Assembly: GCF_020194175.1 (NCBI RefSeq)
Contig: NZ_JADYVX010000030.1
Coordinates: forward strand, 1-64,000
Length of the DNA: 64,000 nt
Direction of reading: 5' to 3'
Source: Bradyrhizobium sp. BRP22
GTDB taxonomy: Bacteria; Pseudomonadota; Alphaproteobacteria; Rhizobiales; Xanthobacteraceae
Shown piece by piece: positions 51,098 through 59,220 of the stretch (position 1 is the first letter of the stretch; every line of letters begins with the position of its first letter). Below the pieces are notes generated by a model. That model was given only the letters and a program-made list of their open reading frames with translations, was not told the DNA's origin and did no database searches. The translations under genes and the position numbers were made by a program.

Positions 51098-52498
51098 TCA
51101 ACCCGGCATCGCCCGCATTCGCGGGGCGTCCGGCGGCGCTATCCCGAGCATGGCGCGGCGCTCGGCGACGGCATGGTGGAGCTGGTCGAGGGCGAGGCCG
51201 ATCGCAGAGAGGTCGCCTTCCTCGATGGCGCCGTCGTCATAGCAGTCGAGCGCCTCGCGCAGCACGCCGTCAGCCTCGCTCTGCATCGCAGCCAGCGCTT
51301 CCGGCGTCTCCGCCTGCCGCACCTTGGCGATCAGTTCGAGCAGGCTGTCGCGATGGTCCAGATAGCGGTCGCGCTCGTCGCGGCGCCAGGCATGCCGCAG
51401 CCAGGCGCCGACCGATCCGAGGCCCGACAGGCCGAGGATCGCGAACCAGATATAGTCGCTATATTTGTCCATGAAGGTGCGTTCGGTGCCGTCGATATAG
51501 GCGGCCGCGCCTGGATGCGCCGGCAGTGCTGCGTCCTTGTCGGTGTCGGGCTTCTCGATGTTCGCTGCCGCTGGCACTTCGCGCGCGAGCTGCTGGCGCA
51601 CGTTGAAGAGCTGGCGGACGAAAGCCCCGATCGCGGTGTCCGAGAACGAATGCAGTGCGATGATGAGGTGGTCGACACTGACGGTCTCGACCTTGTCTTC
51701 AGGCCAGGCCGGCGAGGATGAGAAAATGCTGCCCGCGATCTCGGCCGATTCATAAAGCGGATGCTTTGCGGCGATCGCCTCGGAAACGTCGATCGGCAAG
51801 AATTTTGGCTCGCCGCGCGCTGTGGCCGTCGCTGCGATCGCGCCCGCCGTAATCTTGCTGTCGAGCGGACCGACAGCCATGTAGGCATCAAGCGTCGTAT
51901 CGCGCGCCATCTCGGCGATCTGGTTGATCGCGAACTGCGTCACCGCGACCTTGTCGGGATTGACGCCGGACTCGCTCAGGATCACGCGCAGCAGCGTGAC
52001 ATTGGCCTCTGTCCGTCCGATCACGCCGATGCGATGGCCGTCGAGTTCATCGATGCTCTTAATCTTTGGCGTCGGCGCTCGCCGCGATCCCTTCGCGCGC
52101 AGGCCGGAAGGCGCCCACAGCACCACGACGTTCTTGCGCAGGACCGCGACCGCGTCGGCGTTGGCGGGCAGGTTGAGGTCGGCGCGCGCCACCGCCATGT
52201 CCGCTTTCGAGCTCGTCAATGCCGCGATGCTCTCGGCGGCGTTTTCCGTCACCACCGGCGATAGCCGCACCGGGCTTTGATCGCGGGCGAAGGTTTGCGC
52301 CAGCGCCTGCATCAGCTTCTGGTCTTCGCTGCCGGGAGGGGCGACCGCGATCGTCAGCGTGATCGGACGCAGGAAATAATAGAGCGTGCCGGCGGCGCAG
52401 CCGAACAGGAAGAGGCCGACCGCGAGGATCAGCAGCGAGTAGTTTTTTCGCTTCCGCCGCGAGCGCCTGGGAGCCGGATCTTCACGCGTCTCTGACAT
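51098..52498 (-). CDS. TAXI-type solute-binding protein, membrane anchored at both ends
   Basis: 466 aa. An N-terminal membrane helix (YSLLILAVGLFLFGCAAGTL) after a very basic start, a periplasmic TAXI/NMT1-like domain (about 48-320; TLTIAVAPPGSEDQKLMQAL, DELDGHRIGVIGRTEANVTL), a second helix (SDYIWFAILGLSGLGSVGAW) and a charged cytoplasmic C-terminus that looks helical. Ordinary TRAP-TAXI binding proteins are free in the periplasm; no TRAP permease is adjacent. It may sense rather than transport (inference). Confidence 0.8.
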   Translation of the reverse strand: MSETREDPAPRRSRRKRKNYSLLILAVGLFLFGCAAGTLYYFLRPITLTIAVAPPGSEDQKLMQALAQTFARDQSPVRLSPVVTENAAESIAALTSSKADMAVARADLNLPANADAVAVLRKNVVVLWAPSGLRAKGSRRAPTPKIKSIDELDGHRIGVIGRTEANVTLLRVILSESGVNPDKVAVTQFAINQIAEMARDTTLDAYMAVGPLDSKITAGAIAATATARGEPKFLPIDVSEAIAAKHPLYESAEIAGSIFSSSPAWPEDKVETVSVDHLIIALHSFSDTAIGAFVRQLFNVRQQLAREVPAAANIEKPDTDKDAALPAHPGAAAYIDGTERTFMDKYSDYIWFAILGLSGLGSVGAWLRHAWRRDERDRYLDHRDSLLELIAKVRQAETPEALAAMQSEADGVLREALDCYDDGAIEEGDLSAIGLALDQLHHAVAERRAMLGIAPPDAPRMRAMPG

Positions 52499-52634
52499 CG
52501 TTCTGTCATGTTAGCCGAAAAAGCGTGTGAGTTGCCCGAAAAACCTTCCTTACATATCGATGACGTCATACGCCTGAAATATCCATGTCAGAACTTCTGG
52601 CCCGAAAGAATCATTAACGCTTCGGGTTTTCGAG

Positions 52635-53690
52635 ATGCGGATATTGGTTGCGACCGACGCTTGGCATCCGCAGGTCAACGGCGTGGTGCGCACGCTGACG
52701 TCACTGCAGCGTAGCGCGGCGGCGCTCGGTGCCGAGATCACTTTCCTGACACCGGAAGGATTTCCTTCCCTGGGTGTGCCGACCTATCCGGGGCTGCGCA
52801 TGGCGCTGCCGAACCGGCGCGAGATCGCGCGGCGGATCGAGGCGGCGGAGCCGGAGGCGATCCATATCGCCACCGAAGGTCCGATCGGCTGGGCCGTGCG
52901 CGGCCATTGCCTGCGCCGCAAGCTCGCTTTCACGACGTCCTACACCACGCGCTTTCCGGAATATGTGTCGGTCCGCACTGGGCTTCCGGCCAGCGTCGGC
53001 TACTGGATCCTGCGCCGTTTCCATGCGGCCGGCGCCATGACGATGGTCGCGACCGTCTCGCTCCGCCAGGTGCTGGCCGAACGCGGTTTTCGCAAGCTCG
53101 GCTTCTGGACCCGCGGCGTCGATACCGAACTGTTCAATCCCGATCATCCGGCCAGGCTCGATCTGCCGCGGCCGATCTTCATGGCCATGGGCCGCGTCGC
53201 GGTGGAGAAGAATCTCGAAGCGTTCCTGTCGCTGGATCTCCCGGGCACCAAGGTCGTGGTCGGCGATGGGCCGCAGAAGGCCGAACTCGAACGGAAATAT
53301 CCGAACGCCGTCTTTCTCGGCGAGAAGACCGGGAAGGACCTGACCTCGCATCTCGCCGCGGCGGATGTGTTCGTGTTCCCGAGCCTCACCGACACGTTCG
53401 GCGTGGTCCAGCTCGAAGCGCTCGCCTGCGGCACGCCGGTTGCGGCGTTTCCGGTCACCGGTCCCAAGGACGTGATAGCGGATCATCCGATCGGCGCGAT
53501 CGATGCCGATCTGCGCGCCGCATGCCTGCGCGCGCTCACGATGTCGCGAGAGGCGTGCCGGAACTTCGCGCTGCAGCGTTCCTGGGAGAACAGTGCGCGG
53601 CAGTTCATCGGCAATCTCTCCGCGTTGCAGCCGAGCCGGGCGTTGCGTCCGGCCCGCCGCGTCGCCGGCCGGAGCGCGGTGCAAGGTTAA
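52635..53690 (+). CDS. GT4-family glycosyltransferase
   Basis: 351 aa GT-B enzyme. MRILVATDAWHPQVNGVVRT at the N-terminus is typical of lipid mannosyl/glucosyltransferases and SQD2-like proteins; the donor site FPSLTDTFGVVQLEALACGT has the E-x7-E-like pattern. It most likely transfers a sugar from a nucleotide donor to a membrane lipid. The next gene, 27 bases later, is a PmtA-like methyltransferase, so the two are probably one operon for lipid modification. Confidence 0.88.
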   Translation: MRILVATDAWHPQVNGVVRTLTSLQRSAAALGAEITFLTPEGFPSLGVPTYPGLRMALPNRREIARRIEAAEPEAIHIATEGPIGWAVRGHCLRRKLAFTTSYTTRFPEYVSVRTGLPASVGYWILRRFHAAGAMTMVATVSLRQVLAERGFRKLGFWTRGVDTELFNPDHPARLDLPRPIFMAMGRVAVEKNLEAFLSLDLPGTKVVVGDGPQKAELERKYPNAVFLGEKTGKDLTSHLAAADVFVFPSLTDTFGVVQLEALACGTPVAAFPVTGPKDVIADHPIGAIDADLRAACLRALTMSREACRNFALQRSWENSARQFIGNLSALQPSRALRPARRVAGRSAVQG

Positions 53691-53717
53691 TCTTCAAGAC
53701 GAGAAGGCAAGCTAACG

Positions 53718-54410
53718 ATGGCAGACAACATCATCAAACTCGACGGAAGCAGCCAGTTGGATTTTGATCGTGAGACGGTCGAGCAGGCTTATGACCGCTG
53801 GGCGCCAGTCTACGATCTCGTGTTCGGCGGCGTGTTCAAGAAGGGCCGGGCCGCGGCGATCCACGCCACCAACAAGATCGGCGGCCGCGTGCTCGAGGTC
53901 GGCGTCGGCACCGGCATCTCGCTGCCGCTTTACGCCCCGCACGTCCGTATCTTCGGCACCGATATTTCGGAAGCGATGCTGGAGAAGGCGAAGAAGCGCG
54001 TTGCCGAACTCGGCCTGAAGAATATCGAGGGGCTCGCGGTGATGGACGCCGAGAAGCTCGAATTTCCCGACAACTCCTTCGACGTGGTGATGGCGCAATA
54101 TGTCGTCACCGCCGTGCCGAATCCGGAAGCCGCGCTCGATGAATTCGCGCGCGTGCTGCGTCCGGGTGGTGAGCTCATCATCCTGACCCGCGTCAGCGCC
54201 GACGCCGGCGTGCGCCGCTTCATCGAGCAGAAGCTGCAGCCGGTCGTGCGGCCGCTCGGCTTCCGAACCGCCGAGTTCGCCTGGTCGCGCTACACCAAAT
54301 GGCTTTCCGGCGCCAAGGGCATCGAGCTGGCGGAGCGCCGCCTGATCCCGCCGCTCGGCCATTTCTCGCTGGTCCGCTTCCGCAAGGCCGAGGTGGCCAA
54401 GGCCGCCTAG
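53718..54410 (+). CDS. pmtA: Phosphatidylethanolamine N-methyltransferase-like SAM enzyme
   Basis: 230 aa class I methyltransferase. The SAM site is VLEVGVGTGISLPLY, with GTDISEAMLEKAKKR and LEFPDNSFDVVMAQYVVTAV after it; the layout matches the alphaproteobacterial (Rhodobacter-type) PmtA, which makes phosphatidylcholine by three methylations. The C-terminus (AERRLIPPLGHFSLVRFRK) is of this type. Operon partner of the GT4 gene. The symbol is given on family resemblance. Confidence 0.8.
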   Translation: MADNIIKLDGSSQLDFDRETVEQAYDRWAPVYDLVFGGVFKKGRAAAIHATNKIGGRVLEVGVGTGISLPLYAPHVRIFGTDISEAMLEKAKKRVAELGLKNIEGLAVMDAEKLEFPDNSFDVVMAQYVVTAVPNPEAALDEFARVLRPGGELIILTRVSADAGVRRFIEQKLQPVVRPLGFRTAEFAWSRYTKWLSGAKGIELAERRLIPPLGHFSLVRFRKAEVAKAA

Positions 54411-54420
54411 TCCCTCTCGA

Positions 54421-54550
54421 CCCTCATGGTGAGGAGGCGCGTAGCGCCGTCTCCGGACGAAGCTTCGCTTCGCCTCGAGAACCATGAGGCCGCAGTGCTC
54501 GTCCGGGCCTCATCCTTCGAGACGCGCGTTCCGCGCTCCTCAGGATGAGG
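54421..54550. repeat. Paired palindromes (family E)
   Basis: CCTCATGGTGAGGAGG..CCATGAGG (to 54489), with an inserted AAGCTTCGCTTCG part, then CCTCATCCTTCGAGACG..CAGGATGAGG (to 54550). Confidence 0.7.
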
Positions 54551-54613
54551 GAAGACAGTCAATCCTTGATGAGGGGACACAGTCGCCTCGTTGCGTCACC
54601 GCGTCGCTGCACA

Positions 54614-54641
54614 CTGTCATATGTCATTATGATGATGTCAT
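54614..54641. promoter_or_regulatory. Three TGTCAT half-sites upstream of the DUF962-like gene
   Basis: CTGTCAT (54614-54620), ATGTCAT (54621-54627) and ATGTCAT (54635-54641). The outer parts form a near-palindrome CATATGTCAT..ATGTCATATG. The spacing (7 and 14) is not that of a PHO box (11). It lies 54 bp before the gene and is AT-rich, so probably a promoter or operator region. Confidence 0.4.
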
Positions 54642-54695
54642 ATGCCGTACATCGAATCTCTGTAAGCACGTCCCGAAATCCTCTTGGGGGAAAGA

Positions 54696-55325
54696 ATGAT
54701 CAGGAATTTTCTGCAGGAACTGCGAACCCAGCGCTGGGACGACCACCGCTACTACCATCACAGCCGGATCAATCAGAGCCTGCACTTCGTCAGCGCCCTG
54801 AGCTTCCTGTTCGCCTATGTGATGCTGTTCTTCGATCCGGCGATCTCGGCGCTGGTCGGCTGGCTGGTCTCGATGACCTCGCGCCAGGCCGGTCATTTCT
54901 TCTTCGAGCCGCGGGGCTATGACCACATCAACCAGGCGACCCATGAGCACAAGGAAGAGATCAAGGTCGGCTACAACCTGCAGCGCAAGGTCGTGCTGAT
55001 GGCGATCTGGGCGCTGTCGCCGCTGGTGCTGCTCGCCGACCCGACCCTGTTCGGCCTGTTCGCGCCGTGGGAGACGCTGGCCGATTTCACCCGTCAGGTC
55101 GCCAAGATCTGGCTCGCGGTCGGCATCGGCGGGCTCATCTTCCGCACCGTGCACCTGTTCTTCATCCGTGACATCGAGACCGGCCTGGTCTGGATGACCA
55201 AGATCATCACCGATCCCTTCCACGACCTGAAGCTCTATCACAAGGCGCCGCTGGCGCTCCTGAAGGGTGAGCTGATCGATCCCGGCCTGCACCTGGCCGG
55301 CGAGTTGGAAGAGAAGCACGCCTGA
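54696..55325 (+). CDS. DUF962/Mpo1-like membrane protein
   Basis: 209 aa from the ATG at 54696 (GGGGG upstream); a TTG at 54684 is less likely. About four membrane helices. RYYHHSRINQSLHFVSALSF and RQAGHFFFEPRGYDHINQAT resemble the His-rich motifs of DUF962/Mpo1, an iron-dependent dioxygenase of 2-hydroxy fatty acids in yeast. Function here is unproven; neighbours suggest lipid work. Convergent with the aminotransferase gene. Confidence 0.6.
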   Translation: MIRNFLQELRTQRWDDHRYYHHSRINQSLHFVSALSFLFAYVMLFFDPAISALVGWLVSMTSRQAGHFFFEPRGYDHINQATHEHKEEIKVGYNLQRKVVLMAIWALSPLVLLADPTLFGLFAPWETLADFTRQVAKIWLAVGIGGLIFRTVHLFFIRDIETGLVWMTKIITDPFHDLKLYHKAPLALLKGELIDPGLHLAGELEEKHA

Positions 55326-55407
55326 GCGCCTGCTGCCAACAGAACGACTTCGCTGTGTTCGCTTACATCATGCCCGGGCTCGTCCCGGGCATCCTTGTCT
55401 CTGGTCC

Positions 55408-55514
55408 CGTCATTCCGGGGCGATGCGACAGCATCGAGCCCGCAATCCATCTCGCCGCCGGCGCATGCGGCTCGATGGATTCCGGGCTCGCGTTGCGCGT
55501 GCCCCGGAATGACA
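55408..55514. repeat. Inverted repeat (family D) between convergent genes
   Basis: CGTCATTCCGGGGCGATGCG at the left and GCGCGTGCCCCGGAATGACA at the right; same ends as 33901-34027. A smaller ATGCCCGGG/CCCGGGCAT hairpin precedes it near 55370-55392. Confidence 0.7.
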
Positions 55515-55537
55515 GCGTGACGGAGAGAAAAGACCGC

Positions 55538-57202
55538 CTAGCGCCCGAACTTCCCGGTGAGCATTTCCTTCAGGATCTGCCGCTTGATGTCCTTGTTGGT
55601 GACGCCAGGCTTGTGCCACCACCAGCCGTCGCGCTTCATCTTCTCGCAAGCGGCGACGAAGCGATCGGCAACCTCGGCGAAATCGGCGTCGCTATAGTTC
55701 AGGCCGAAGATCAGGCGTCCCGTGCCGACCCAGCTCAGCGCCAGCCCTTCGGCGCGCAGGTAATATTGCAGCATCCAGTTGTAGCGGGACGGCTCGGTAT
55801 AATGGACCGTCCAGATCGACGAGAGATTGGCGACGCGGACCGGGAGCTCTGCTGCGCTCAGCCGGTCGTTGAGCAGCTTGGCGCGGCCGTTCCAGGTCTC
55901 GTCCAGTCCGTTATAGATCGAGCGGAAATTCGGGCTGGCGAGCCGGCTCAGGAACTCGTCCATCGCCGTCATGACGTAAGGGTGCGAATTGAAGGTGCCA
56001 CGGGCGAAGCAGACGTCGGCCGGCTTGTCATCGCGGAAGCGCCGCATCAATTCCTTGCGGCCGCAGACCACACCGATCGGCAGGCCGCCGGCGAGGCTCT
56101 TGCCGTAGGTCACCATGTCGGCGCGCACGCCGAAATATTCCTGGGCGCCCCCGGCGGCGATGCGGAAGCCGACGAACACCTCGTCGAAGATCAAGACGAT
56201 GCCGCGCTCGGTGCAGACCTCCCGCAGCTTCTTGAGCCATTCGGCATAGGCGGAACGATCGAACCTGGCGCCGCGGGAGCTGTCGACCAGTGCGGAATCG
56301 CCGGGCGCATTGGCGTTCGGGTGCAGCGCCTGCAGCGGATTGACCAGCACGCAGGCGATATCGCGCCGCGTGCGGAGCACATGCAGGGTCTTTTCCGACA
56401 TGTCGGCCAGCGTATAGGTCTCGTGCGGCGAAACCGGATTGCCGACGCCGGGCTGCACGTCGCCCCACCAGCCGTGATAGGCGCCGGCGAAGCGGACCAG
56501 ATGCGTGCGGCGGGTGTGATAGCGCGCCAGCCGCACCGCCTGCATCACCGCTTCGGTGCCGGACATGTGGAACGAGACCTCGTCGAGGCCCGAGATCTCG
56601 CAGAGCCGCTTGACGTTGTCGATGATCACAGGGTGGTAGGGGCCGAGCACCGGGCCGAGCGCATGCGCGCGCTTCTCGCCCTCGGCGATGCACTCCTTGT
56701 AGAAGTCGTTGCCGAAGATGTTGACGCCATAGGAGCCGGTGAGGTCGTAGAACACGTTGCCGTCGACATCGGTGACGGTGACGCCCGACGACGACTGCAT
56801 GAACGCGCTGGTGTTCAGATGCTCGCGCACCAGCCGGCTGAACTGGAACGGCACGCGGTAGCTTTCGGTGAACTGCAGGTCGGAGATATGCTGCGCCGCC
56901 TCCGCGGTCATCTGCCGGCCCTTGGCATAGTGCTGGGCGTAGAAGCCGGCGAGGCGGAAGAAGCCGTCCTGCCGCTGCATCGCGATCTCGCGCGGCGCGC
57001 CGTCGACGGCGAAGAACTTGTCGATATCGAATTCGTAATGGGGCACCAACCGCGCGACCATCTTGGACATCTTGGAATGTCCGGTCAGCGAGCGATGCTT
57101 GGCGCGCGACAGCGCCAGGCGAGCCTGGATCTTGGGGAAAGCTGCGGCGGCGCCGGCAAGCGCGGCGGCGGACAGCGAGAGAATCGGAAGGGACGTATCC
57201 AT
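55538..57202 (-). CDS. Class III PLP aminotransferase with N-terminal membrane anchor
   Basis: 554 aa if started at the ATG at 57202 (another at 57238). A hydrophobic N-terminus (SLPILSLSAAALAGAAAAF) and about 100 extra residues precede a glutamate-1-semialdehyde aminomutase-like fold: VSFHMSGTEAVMQAVRLAR, FAGAYHGWWGD, IFDEVFVGFR and the PLP Lys in VTYGKSLAGGLPIG. It is longer than HemL and probably acts on a different, perhaps lipid-linked, substrate (inference). It is divergent from the decarboxylase-like gene with overlapping start codons. Ordinary heme HemL is unlikely given the anchor. Confidence 0.82.
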   Translation of the reverse strand: MDTSLPILSLSAAALAGAAAAFPKIQARLALSRAKHRSLTGHSKMSKMVARLVPHYEFDIDKFFAVDGAPREIAMQRQDGFFRLAGFYAQHYAKGRQMTAEAAQHISDLQFTESYRVPFQFSRLVREHLNTSAFMQSSSGVTVTDVDGNVFYDLTGSYGVNIFGNDFYKECIAEGEKRAHALGPVLGPYHPVIIDNVKRLCEISGLDEVSFHMSGTEAVMQAVRLARYHTRRTHLVRFAGAYHGWWGDVQPGVGNPVSPHETYTLADMSEKTLHVLRTRRDIACVLVNPLQALHPNANAPGDSALVDSSRGARFDRSAYAEWLKKLREVCTERGIVLIFDEVFVGFRIAAGGAQEYFGVRADMVTYGKSLAGGLPIGVVCGRKELMRRFRDDKPADVCFARGTFNSHPYVMTAMDEFLSRLASPNFRSIYNGLDETWNGRAKLLNDRLSAAELPVRVANLSSIWTVHYTEPSRYNWMLQYYLRAEGLALSWVGTGRLIFGLNYSDADFAEVADRFVAACEKMKRDGWWWHKPGVTNKDIKRQILKEMLTGKFGR

Positions 57203-58106
57203 GCCAGAAGCGCTAACGTCGGCAGCTAACAGATTCATGACAGTCCGCGGCCTGATTTCGTCGATAACCCAGCAGGAGGACCTGAATTTCCTGCTGACCA
57301 ACCGCATCCCGCGGGCGGCCGTGACCCGCTTCATGGGCTGGTTCTCCAAAATCGAGAACCCGATCGTGCGCGACCTCTCGATCGCCTGCTGGCGGCTGTT
57401 CTCCGACCTCGACCTGTCGGAGGCCAAGAAGACCGAATTCAAGAGCCTGCACGATTGTTTCACGCGCGAGCTCCGCCCCGGCCTGCGCCCGTTCGATCCG
57501 GACCCCGCCGTCATTGCCAGCCCGTCGGACGCCATCATTGGGGCGCATGGCCGGATCGAGGACACCAAACTGTTCCAGATCAAGGGCGCGCCCTACGCGC
57601 TGCTCGACCTGCTCGGCGATCCCGCTCTGGTCGAGCGGCACCGCAACGGCCGCTTCATCACCTTGCGGCTGACCTCGAGCATGTATCACCGGTTCCACGC
57701 GCCGGCAGACTGCCGGATCGAGAAGGTCACCTTCATTCATGGCGATGTCTGGAACGTCAATCCGATCGCGCTGAAGCGGGTGGAGCGCCTGTTCTGCAAG
57801 AACGAGCGCGCGGTGCTGCAGGCGCGTCTTGCAACCGGCGAGCCGCTGACGCTGGTGCCGGTCGCCGCGATCCTGGTCGCAAGCATCCGGCTGCACTTCC
57901 TCAATCGCACGCTGAATGCGCAGACCAGGGGCCCGGTCACTTTCCCCTGCGACGCCAGCGCGACGAAAGGCGACGAACTCGGCTGGTTCGAGCACGGCTC
58001 AACCATCATCGTGCTCACTCCCGATCGTTTCGAGTTTTGCGAAAATGTCGCCGATGGCGCCCGCATCCGTGCCGGCGAGCCGCTGTTCAGAAAGCCTGCA
58101 GCGTAG
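57201..58106 (+). CDS. Phosphatidylserine decarboxylase-like protein
   Basis: 301 aa. GGAAGGGA seven bases before the ATG at 57201 supports this start; one at 57237 is possible. Motifs of type I phosphatidylserine decarboxylase are present: FTRELRPGLRPFD, SPSDAIIGAHGRI, YHRFHAPADCRI, IHGDVWNVNPIAL and the self-cleavage triplet in WFEHGSTIIVL, where the Ser becomes the pyruvoyl group (here HGST in place of LGST). It makes phosphatidylethanolamine or a similar amine lipid. Rhizobia usually have a shorter Psd elsewhere, so this may be a second enzyme. Confidence 0.85.
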   Translation: MPEALTSAANRFMTVRGLISSITQQEDLNFLLTNRIPRAAVTRFMGWFSKIENPIVRDLSIACWRLFSDLDLSEAKKTEFKSLHDCFTRELRPGLRPFDPDPAVIASPSDAIIGAHGRIEDTKLFQIKGAPYALLDLLGDPALVERHRNGRFITLRLTSSMYHRFHAPADCRIEKVTFIHGDVWNVNPIALKRVERLFCKNERAVLQARLATGEPLTLVPVAAILVASIRLHFLNRTLNAQTRGPVTFPCDASATKGDELGWFEHGSTIIVLTPDRFEFCENVADGARIRAGEPLFRKPAA

Positions 58107-58127
58107 AGCCACGCGACCACTCTCTGT

Positions 58128-58222
58128 CCTCATGGTGAGGAGCGCCGCAGGCGCGTCTCGAACCATGAGGCCCGGCCGGTGGCCTCATCCCTCGAGACGC
58201 GTTTTGCGCTCCTCGGGATGGG
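58128..58222. repeat. Paired palindromes (family E)
   Basis: CCTCATGGTGAGGAGCG..CGAACCATGAGG, then CCTCATCCCTCGAGACGCG..CTCGGGATGG. Located between two rightward genes. Confidence 0.7.
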
Positions 58223-58337
58223 AAGAAACAGCTTCGCCCGCGGAGGCAAACTCCTCGCGCTCCAATCTCGATTTTGCCGCTGGAAGCTCCTATATCGTCC
58301 CGATACGATTCGGCATTCGAGCAATTCGGGAACAGAG

Positions 58338-59072
58338 ATGGCGCGGGCGCCTGTTCTGGCGGCGGGAGGCATTGTGCTGCGGCGGCAAGCGACGCCGCTG
58401 ATTGCGGTCGTGCGCCTGCGCAAGCGGAACGAATGGGTGCTGCCCAAAGGCAAGCTCGACGATGGCGAGACGCCGCGCGCGGCCGCCGAGCGCGAGGTGC
58501 TGGAGGAGACCGGGCACGAGGTGTCCGTGCACGAATTCCTGGGCACGCTGGTCTATGACTCCGGCGGCCGCTGCAAGGTCGTGCACTATTGGCGCATGGA
58601 AGCGGGCGACGAGCCGGCTTACGAGTTGATGTACGACATCAAGGCGGTCGACTGGTTGCCGCTCGAAGATGCGCTCGATCGTCTGTCGCGCGAACATGAG
58701 CGTGCGTTCCTGGAAAATGTCGGCCCAATTGCTCTGAAGGCTGCGGCCCTCGACGGAGCCGCGCGGCGAAAGGCGGCCAAGCCGGCAACGCGGCGGCCCC
58801 GTCGCACGGTCGCGCCACCGCCTTCGGTCAGCGAACCGGATACCGTGCCCGCGCAGTTCGATGCGCAGGTCACGCAGGAGGAGCCGCGCTCTACCACCGA
58901 GGCGGCGGAGCCCGCGATATCAGCTCCTGCTGCGGCGGAGAGCCAGATCCCGCCGTCGTTTGCGTCTGACATCGAGCCAGTCGTCATCGATGCGGTGCCG
59001 ATGCGGCCGTCACATGCGTCGCGCAGAAACCTGATCCAGCGCGTCAGGGACTGGCTCCGCCGCGCGGCCTGA
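58338..59072 (+). CDS. NUDIX hydrolase with long C-terminal tail
   Basis: 244 aa from the ATG at 58338. The NUDIX box is G-x5-E-x7-REVLEETG in GKLDDGETPRAAAEREVLEE followed by TGHE (about residues 38-60), so hydrolysis of a nucleoside diphosphate derivative is expected. The domain ends near residue 130; the rest is a basic stretch (RRKAAKPATRRPRRT), a Pro/Ala/Glu-rich linker and a basic amphipathic end (RRNLIQRVRDWLRRAA) that might touch membrane or nucleic acid. Confidence 0.88.
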   Translation: MARAPVLAAGGIVLRRQATPLIAVVRLRKRNEWVLPKGKLDDGETPRAAAEREVLEETGHEVSVHEFLGTLVYDSGGRCKVVHYWRMEAGDEPAYELMYDIKAVDWLPLEDALDRLSREHERAFLENVGPIALKAAALDGAARRKAAKPATRRPRRTVAPPPSVSEPDTVPAQFDAQVTQEEPRSTTEAAEPAISAPAAAESQIPPSFASDIEPVVIDAVPMRPSHASRRNLIQRVRDWLRRAA

Positions 59073-59126
59073 ACGCCGTGCACTCGCTCACCTCTCCCCA
59101 AACGGGGTACCGCGGCGTTGCCACGT

Positions 59127-59207
59127 CGTCATTGCGAAGCGCAAGCGAAGCAATCCACTCTTCCACTTGCGTAGGGGGTGGATTGCTTCGGGGCGCTCGC
59201 AATGACG
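59127..59207. repeat. Inverted repeat (family D-like)
   Basis: CGTCATTGCGAAGCGCAAGC at the left and GCGCTCGCAATGACG at the right, with GCAATCCAC and GTGGATTGC inside; related to 34691-34810. Confidence 0.7.
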
Positions 59208-59220
59208 ATGTGGGTAACGA

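Noticed and set aside
52600..52627. CCCGAA/TTCGGG hairpin followed by TTTT just before the glycosyltransferase gene
   Set aside because: Short stem with a long loop, directly upstream of a start codon; too weak to call a terminator or attenuator.
55355..57229. 624-codon frame antisense to the class III aminotransferase
   Set aside because: Runs through an intergenic repeat and mirrors a real enzyme gene.
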